A stretch of 64,000 nucleotides of DNA, taken from the NCBI GenBank assembly GCA_973895155.1, contig OZ316895.1, positions 23,436,001-23,500,000 on the forward strand, in the 5' to 3' direction. The notes beneath the pieces were generated by a model. The model saw only the letters and a list, made by a program, of their open reading frames with translations. It made no database searches and was not told the origin of the DNA. The first letter of the stretch is position 1; the number at the start of each line of letters is the position of its first letter. Below, one piece after another: positions 58,166-64,000 of this stretch. The translations under genes were made by a program, and so were the position numbers. Origin of the DNA: Marsupella aquatica. Its lineage: Eukaryota > Marchantiophyta.

Positions 58166-59738
58166 TGTGGCCCAAGTGCCCAGGTTTAGGCACCCCAAGG
58201 AGAAAGAAATCTCCAAATATTATTGCAAGTATTTTTGCCTTAAATTGTTCACAACAGAGAAAAAGAGAGATTTTGCCAGTCAACTTTGCTTGGTTGCCTG
58301 CAAGGTGAGTGCATAAATGAAGCTGCACTGCAAGGTTGCATTGCTGGTTGAAGCTGCATTGCCTGCGGCTCTGCGGATTGAAAGGGGGCAGGGTAGAGCA
58401 CAAGTCTGCAGGGTCCTAGGAAGTCCCTTTCAAAATGAATGGGACATCATTTTCAAGGAAAATGAAGGGGACATCGTGGGTGCAGTTTTCACTACAGGGC
58501 CCCATCAAGTCTTTTGGGGGAGAAGCAAAGCTCATTTTCACAGACACTAGCCTGAATGCCCAAGGTTTCCTTACAAGCAGGTGAAGAGTAAGATTGTGCC
58601 CCTTTTTAGTTCCACCTCCAATCATAGTTGTGCCCCAATCCTGGTCTAGAGGCTTCACTCTAGACCACCGGCCTTCTCCTAACTTTCTATCACACCTTAT
58701 TAGCTAGATACTAGCCTGAATGCCTGAGCTTTTCTCGGAAATAGATGATGTGTACCTGTGTACCTGTGTACCATCCTTGCCACTCCTGTCCATTTCCATT
58801 TCCACCCCCAACTTTAGCTCTGCCCCCAGATTCACGGTACACTCTAGGGAGTAGACTCTCATCCTAGCTTTGGATAGCGCTCTACAGATATGGCTTGAAA
58901 GTCCTTCCAAGGTTCAGCCATTCACAATTCCCAATACCTTCCGGAGGCGAGTCTTTCACAATCAGGCGAGTAAGTTTTTAAGGAGCTGGGGACTCAACAG
59001 TCATCTGTTGTCTTGACACTACTGACTCTTGATCACTCGAACGTGCAGCTGCCCGAAGCTCGAAAATTTGTGGACAAAGAGCATTGAGCCTTCTCATTTC
59101 CAAAAGCAGACGGTGAAACTGTAAAAAAGGTCGTCATTCTGAATCTGAGAATGTGTAGAAAAATTGACCGCACACTCTGTCCCTTGTCGAGCTGTCCATT
59201 CTTCAACCACCTCTTGCCCTTCCGCCTTGTTATCACATTCCGGACACTCCTCTCGGCAGCCTTGTCCACGATTTGAGAAAGAATCTGCCATAAATGGTGA
59301 AACCTGGTGGATCCGGGTTTAATCATGGCCATGGTGAGACCTGGTGGACTTCTGAAGATGTACAGTGGCGTTTCATTGTATATTCGTGCAACAGTTCAAT
59401 ACAAACCAAAAAATGATCTTATCCGAAAGTAGAGAGCGAACTCACAGTCAGTCCAACGATTATAGTCATAACTCTTGATTGGTATCGAAGGGATCATGGT
59501 GGGGAATCAAAATTGTGAGAGAGCCAAACGTCCACCTTCCGGAACACCGTGTGGCAAACGTATGACAGACTCAAATGCGGGAATTTCCGATGGATACTGA
59601 TCGTTTCTCTTCAAGCGGAATTTCCAAGGCAACCAATCGTCATAAAAGCGAATTGAACGAATGCGAGAAAGCATCACGGGAAGGAGACGAGCAGAGAAGC
59701 AAGAGAGGATCATCCTGCAATTGCAGCAAAGTGGAGTC
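58166..59738. other. spacer upstream of the unnamed gene
   Basis: ACTAGCCTGAATGCC occurs at 58546 and 58709 in a loosely duplicated block. Around 59290-59345 GGTGGATCCGGGTTTAATCA and ACAGTGGCG resemble 25105-25145 in the RLK1 flank. CT-rich DNA at 59500-59730 may be the promoter and leader of the next gene. Confidence 0.35.
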
Positions 59739-62005
59739 ATGTCGTTGCCGGGGCCGTCGTTGACAATTGCTGTACCGGAGAAGCTGGCTTGTGATGTCTA
59801 CGTAGGATGTATGCTACTGCGCCTCCCCCCGTTTGTCCCAAAAGCTTTCCCGTCTGTTTTGGAGCACCTTGGTGTGCGGCATTTCTACACATTGGTCAAG
59901 CAGCCGTCAGATGATGCCGTGAGTACCATTCTCGCCAACACTACCCAGTTTGGTTTGGGTACTTTAGTAGAGCGTTATGTACATTTTACAAAATTCAATC
60001 TTCGTTGCTCGCTGAAGGGCCGAAATTTTTCAACAGTATGGAGAGACTGACTTTCACAAGTCCACCGATTTCAAGGAGACACTTTGCGCAAGAAGGCCAG
60101 AAGCTAATTGGATCAGAGCAATGATTGGATCATTACAGCAGTAATCGAAATCAGGGCCCCCGAGACCGGATGAGATAAATTCCCGAGTCTCTGTACATGA
60201 AAATGAGCCGAATTCCCGAAGCCATTTTGAAGCAAAAAGCTCTACATACACACTAGAACATGAGGTGGAGGGAACGTCAATTGTTCTCGAAGCGGTTCTG
60301 CTCTCTTTCCTCTGTGACTCTCGAGACTTTGTCTACTTTTAGTCAACACCTGACTTTAGGTAAGTGTTCTCGAAGCTTTTTATTCCCTACAACTATACTC
60401 GACAAATTCATTCCAACGTTTGTGTCCTTCACCTTGCAGTGCATGTACTACGACTTCCTCCCGGCGAATCCAGAGGATCCGCTGGTGGTCGCAGCTGCTC
60501 TCACAGGGCAGAAAGTAAAAGGTACATACTCCATAGCCGTCCCTCACTCTATTGTCACAAAAATCACTGGTTTGTGCACTTTTGCTACAGTTGATCAGAA
60601 CCACTGTTGCAAATACCTCATATATAGTATCCCTCTTGAGAGGACAGGCGCCAAACATCAAGGCAATGTTGAAGATTAAATTTATAGTCCAGTTTCTGCC
60701 CGTGTCATGCCTTCAACGCCTTCAACGTGAAGACTATAATTGATGGAGACTCAATTCCTGATGATCGGCGATAGTGATAGAGAACCGAACACAAGGATTC
60801 TCACGTGGGCTTTCTTGCCATGGGAGGCTGCATGTGGCTTCCAAAATCTACCACCCCTCGCCATCCTTCACTGTTCTCTAGTCAAGCAGAGTCCACAGTG
60901 GTTTTCACTCTGCCTGCCTGTCCGCATAGTGGCTATACGAGATTTCCACATGAGTTCGAAAAACATTACTCTAGCTGTAGCATCTCTCCGTATAGTGACT
61001 GTACGAGTGCAAAAAACGTAGTTTAACCGTAGGGATCTACAGCTCAACTGAGCCTGAAACCGAATTGCATGGAGGAATCGATGTGGACCCTATAATAGCC
61101 ATTACGAATCATGGAATTTGATTTTCTAGAGTGCCCGACAGGGGCTCGATTGCGTAGCTTACCTGGGCCTGAGGTAGTCAATTAGATGGTAGACGCATAA
61201 AAACCGAATAATTTGTTAAGTTTATCTGAGGAAGCAGAGTGAGAAGCTGAAATGTGAGAAAATTGATGTGGCTGGGAAGAATGTGGAAATATGGTATCCA
61301 TCCATAGCTATTGGCGATGTTTTGTCTCCTCAAAGTGGTAAGCTGTCGAGCCATGCATTTTGTCATGCCTCGTCTCTAGCACTGCCATGAGCTCTCACGA
61401 GAAGCCATTTTCTCAAGACAGACGTTTGGGATGTTGTCTGCGCAGGGATCATCCAAGAGAAGAAACTGGAAAGGCTACCCAGGCAGAAATGCTGGTGGGT
61501 TGGAAAGACTGAGACCAGGAATGGATTGGAAAGTGCCAGAGATTTCAACACCCAGTGGGACTCCAGACTGTCACTCTGTCGCCATGACTGCAGACATCAC
61601 ACAAACGGTAACAACTTTCGATGCCAAATACTCCAATCAATTTGGTTGATCTGTCTGGTCATGAAAACAATTGCTCGAGCGAACCAGTTCACATCCATAT
61701 CTGTGCAGTTCTCAATCAGTCCTTTGCAAGAAATCTGGTTTCTCGCAATCATGCAGCGATGGTGATTTCATTGTAACACTAGAGAGGAACAACAAAGTCC
61801 ATTGGCGTTTGTAAATCAAATCGATCTTGCTTGCACAGGTTTGGTGCACCATCTAACAGGCAAGGAAGATGTGATTTCACAACTTGATGTGCTGAAGAGC
61901 AAGAAGGGTTTGGAAACGGGCCTAGAGTCCGCCATCGCTGATGAAGACTTGCTTGCATCCATTTCAATCGCTTATCCTACTTTGATGAATTACAAGACTC
62001 TCTAA
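59739..62005 (+). CDS. uncharacterised plant protein, four exons, about 196 residues
   Basis: I do not recognise a named family. Exons 59739-59918, 60440-60521, 61446-61607 and 61839-62005 join in phase with GT..AG introns of 521, 924 and 231 bp. Exon 1: a hydrophobic N-terminal region (DVYVGCMLLRLPPFVPKAF), then HFYTLVKQPSDDA. Exon 2: YYDFLPANPEDPL. Exon 3: a basic patch and RQKCWWVGKTETRN, then CRHDCRHHTN across the junction. Exon 4: GLVHHLTGKEDV and a charged helical C-terminus. The Cys/His cluster C-x2-HDC-x-HHTN looks like an active-site or metal-binding motif, but this is inference. The exon 1 to exon 2 link rests on phase and flow of sequence; a small extra exon between them cannot be excluded. 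No transit peptide is obvious. Confidence 0.72.
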
Positions 62006-64000
62006 ACATCACGAGTGTTTTATTATGGAGGATCATCTCCCATACACAGCAGGATTGGCATTTTAGGTGGGCCATGCTTCACTAATTGTTTCTTGCAATC
62101 CCATCTTCAATGCTTGCCCAACAATCCTATATTGCAATGGAGTGTTGTTTTCAGAAGTTTGTTTTAACTGACAGGGTGAATTCTGTGACCTCTTGTGCAA
62201 ATTGGCTCAATTCTAAAAAGCATGCTCGATGAGGTTCAAGGAAACCACTCTCATGGGGAATCAGCAAGTTAGGACATCCAGAAGTAATCAATCAATATAT
62301 GCCTTATTACAATCTTTCTGTTATGGAAAACATTGATTTGTGCAAGCTGTTGCAACCTTTAAACTTCTACAGTAGCTACACTGTGCACCGCAATTAGTGA
62401 TTATACGTTAGGGTGCACGATCGATACGTTACTGTATTAACAATTGCAAACCAAGTGAGCATTTGATCCAGGCCCAAAGTTGTTACTCCCCATTCCATAC
62501 AAGTCCATGCACCAATCAGAAGTCAAAATCCCAGGCATTCCACCCTCAGATGGAGCCACTTATACCCATAGTTTACCCCTTCCAGGCCTTTATGCTACAC
62601 AAGTTTGTGAAGTTCCGACTCTCTTTCACATGCAGATAGGATCTGTCTCCCTTCCAAGCCCTAACACCCATGAGATTTGGAACTCTGCATTTGGGCAAAG
62701 AAATCAAGAACAAAAATGTCTATCTTACCCCCTAACGATTGGATTGCAGAAATAGTGCATCTCTAGTGTGCAAGAAAGATCTCTAACACTTAACAGGTAC
62801 ATAGCTAATGCCTGTCAAAGCAAAATTGACAATGCTTCAAGTGTGAACTAATACGCTAAAGTTTAATATAAACAGGACAAGCAGGATATTTCAAACATGA
62901 AAATCAGACAACTGAATTAACCAACTACAAAGAAATTAGAAGTACAAAATGAGACTCCAAATTAAAATCAACCACTCAATTGAAGCATAGAATAGTACTC
63001 ATCAACAGCAACCATACCTGGCCAGCTGTGTGTTGTTGTGTGGGAAAGTCTCACCTAGTGACCATCTACTACCCATCTACCTCAGTGCTAGCCGTTGACC
63101 TGGATGGCTGATTTATACCCTCTTTTAGGTCCAATTTAATGACTCTCGAGCTGTCATTTGAAGTTAGGGCACAAAGAAAGAGTGCACAATGAGCTTTTCC
63201 CTAACCCAAACCGGCCCTCAAACTACAAACAGCCTTCCACTTAACAAGGAGATCTGAGGGCAGGCACTCTCTGGCGCTTGTGAGGGTGGAATACAAGTCT
63301 AAGCTCCTATTATTGATGCTTCTTTCACTGGCGCATCACCAGTCCCTTTGACATGGGTCCCTGACATGGGTGATGAAGGTAGCAACCCCGTCCCTTCATT
63401 TCTTTAAATTTAATAGATCTCAACTGTACGAGCTAGATAAGACCTCCCCAGAATAATGACCAACTGAACTGTTTGATATGTATGGGATTGGCTAGATCCA
63501 ATAACTTGGCAAAATATGGATTTGATCTCAAATAATGAATCAATATTCCTCCTTTTCCTTTTGTACAAGTGAAGGTGGGAAACCTTGCCACCCTGATTGC
63601 TAGTAAAGCATGATGCTTGCTGTCTTTTTGACTCTGAAAGGGAATAAGTTGAAGAGTTGTTGTTTGATGAGGATTCATTTGGTCCCACAGGAATCCTCCC
63701 TTCCTGGTTCTTTTCCATGGGGATCTTTTAATCTTTTCGATGTTATTGCCAGGGGGTTCTTTTCATGTTGTCGTGTGTGGGCGACCACGCACACCACACA
63801 ATACAACCATGCGTAAAGTTTGACCTGGTGGCCTTAGTACAGTCAATCAAAGTAATCAATATATTTGGACAAATAATTCATGATTTTATCCTTGCGCTGT
63901 GTGCCCTTGTATTTCACTCGTCGGTTGTGAATAAAAGTTCTGATTTATCCAAAACATGCCGTGTACTTTTGTATGTGGTAAAGCACAAAGTAAATGAAGG
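62006..64000. other. 3' flank and spacer, no gene called
   Basis: It includes the probable 3' untranslated region of the unnamed gene. A minus-strand frame of 102 codons (63718-63410) is Ser/Asn/Gln-rich at its start and overlaps a second frame of 81 codons; neither is recognised. AATAAA occurs at about 63931 without an associated gene. Confidence 0.4.

Noticed and set aside
59919-60439. Extra coding exon in the first intron of the unnamed gene (for example 60040-60140 or 60260-60355)
   Set aside because: Both are open in some frame, but no combination gave canonical sites with matching phases as cleanly as the direct junction 59918/60440.

Overview
The window is nuclear DNA of a land plant. 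Three intron-rich plant genes are intact: monodehydroascorbate reductase, the farnesyltransferase beta subunit (ERA1 type, with the plant acidic insert) and a four-exon gene of a family I cannot name. All use GT..AG introns and join in phase. The long spacers hold solo LTRs, a Helitron-like end, a degraded non-LTR retrotransposon and many tandem repeats. A seed-free plant (bryophyte or lycophyte) is my guess from the overall look, but nothing in the sequence proves the lineage.

Layout. 1-9.8 kb: no convincing gene; several independent tandem duplications, a possible tRNA-derived SINE and a CT/GAC-microsatellite-rich stretch at 6.2-7.1 kb. 9.8-10.3 kb: one long unexplained open frame. 11.0-17.0 kb (minus): complete 16-exon monodehydroascorbate reductase with an organelle transit peptide. 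17.5-21.3 kb: a 118-bp satellite, then AT-rich DNA with a solo LTR.

21.6-48.4 kb: a cluster of duplicated receptor-like cytoplasmic kinases, called here RLK1 (minus), RLK2 (minus) and RLK3 (plus). Each has a very small first exon (3 or 8 codons), one intron and a single kinase exon, with no signal peptide, lectin domain or membrane segment in the model. A fourth copy at 26.5-31.6 kb keeps its promoter, leader, tiny exon 1, most of its intron and a 3' relic, but the kinase exon is gone and transposon-like DNA lies in its place. The cluster also holds Helitron-like minisatellites, a truncated non-LTR retrotransposon (32.6-34.1 kb) and a second solo LTR of the same 344-bp family (42.75-43.10 kb).

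49-51.4 kb: minisatellites and a duplicated promoter-proximal block. 51.5-56.5 kb (plus): complete 15-exon farnesyltransferase beta gene with an unusually long low-complexity insert. 57.8-58.2 kb: another satellite. 59.7-62.0 kb (plus): the unnamed four-exon gene. The last 2 kb show no gene.

The three single genes have separate housekeeping roles: ascorbate recycling, protein prenylation in hormone signalling, and unknown. The story specific to this window is the kinase cluster: tandem and inverted duplication, shared leaders with a conserved upstream ORF, and loss of one kinase exon next to a Helitron-like element.
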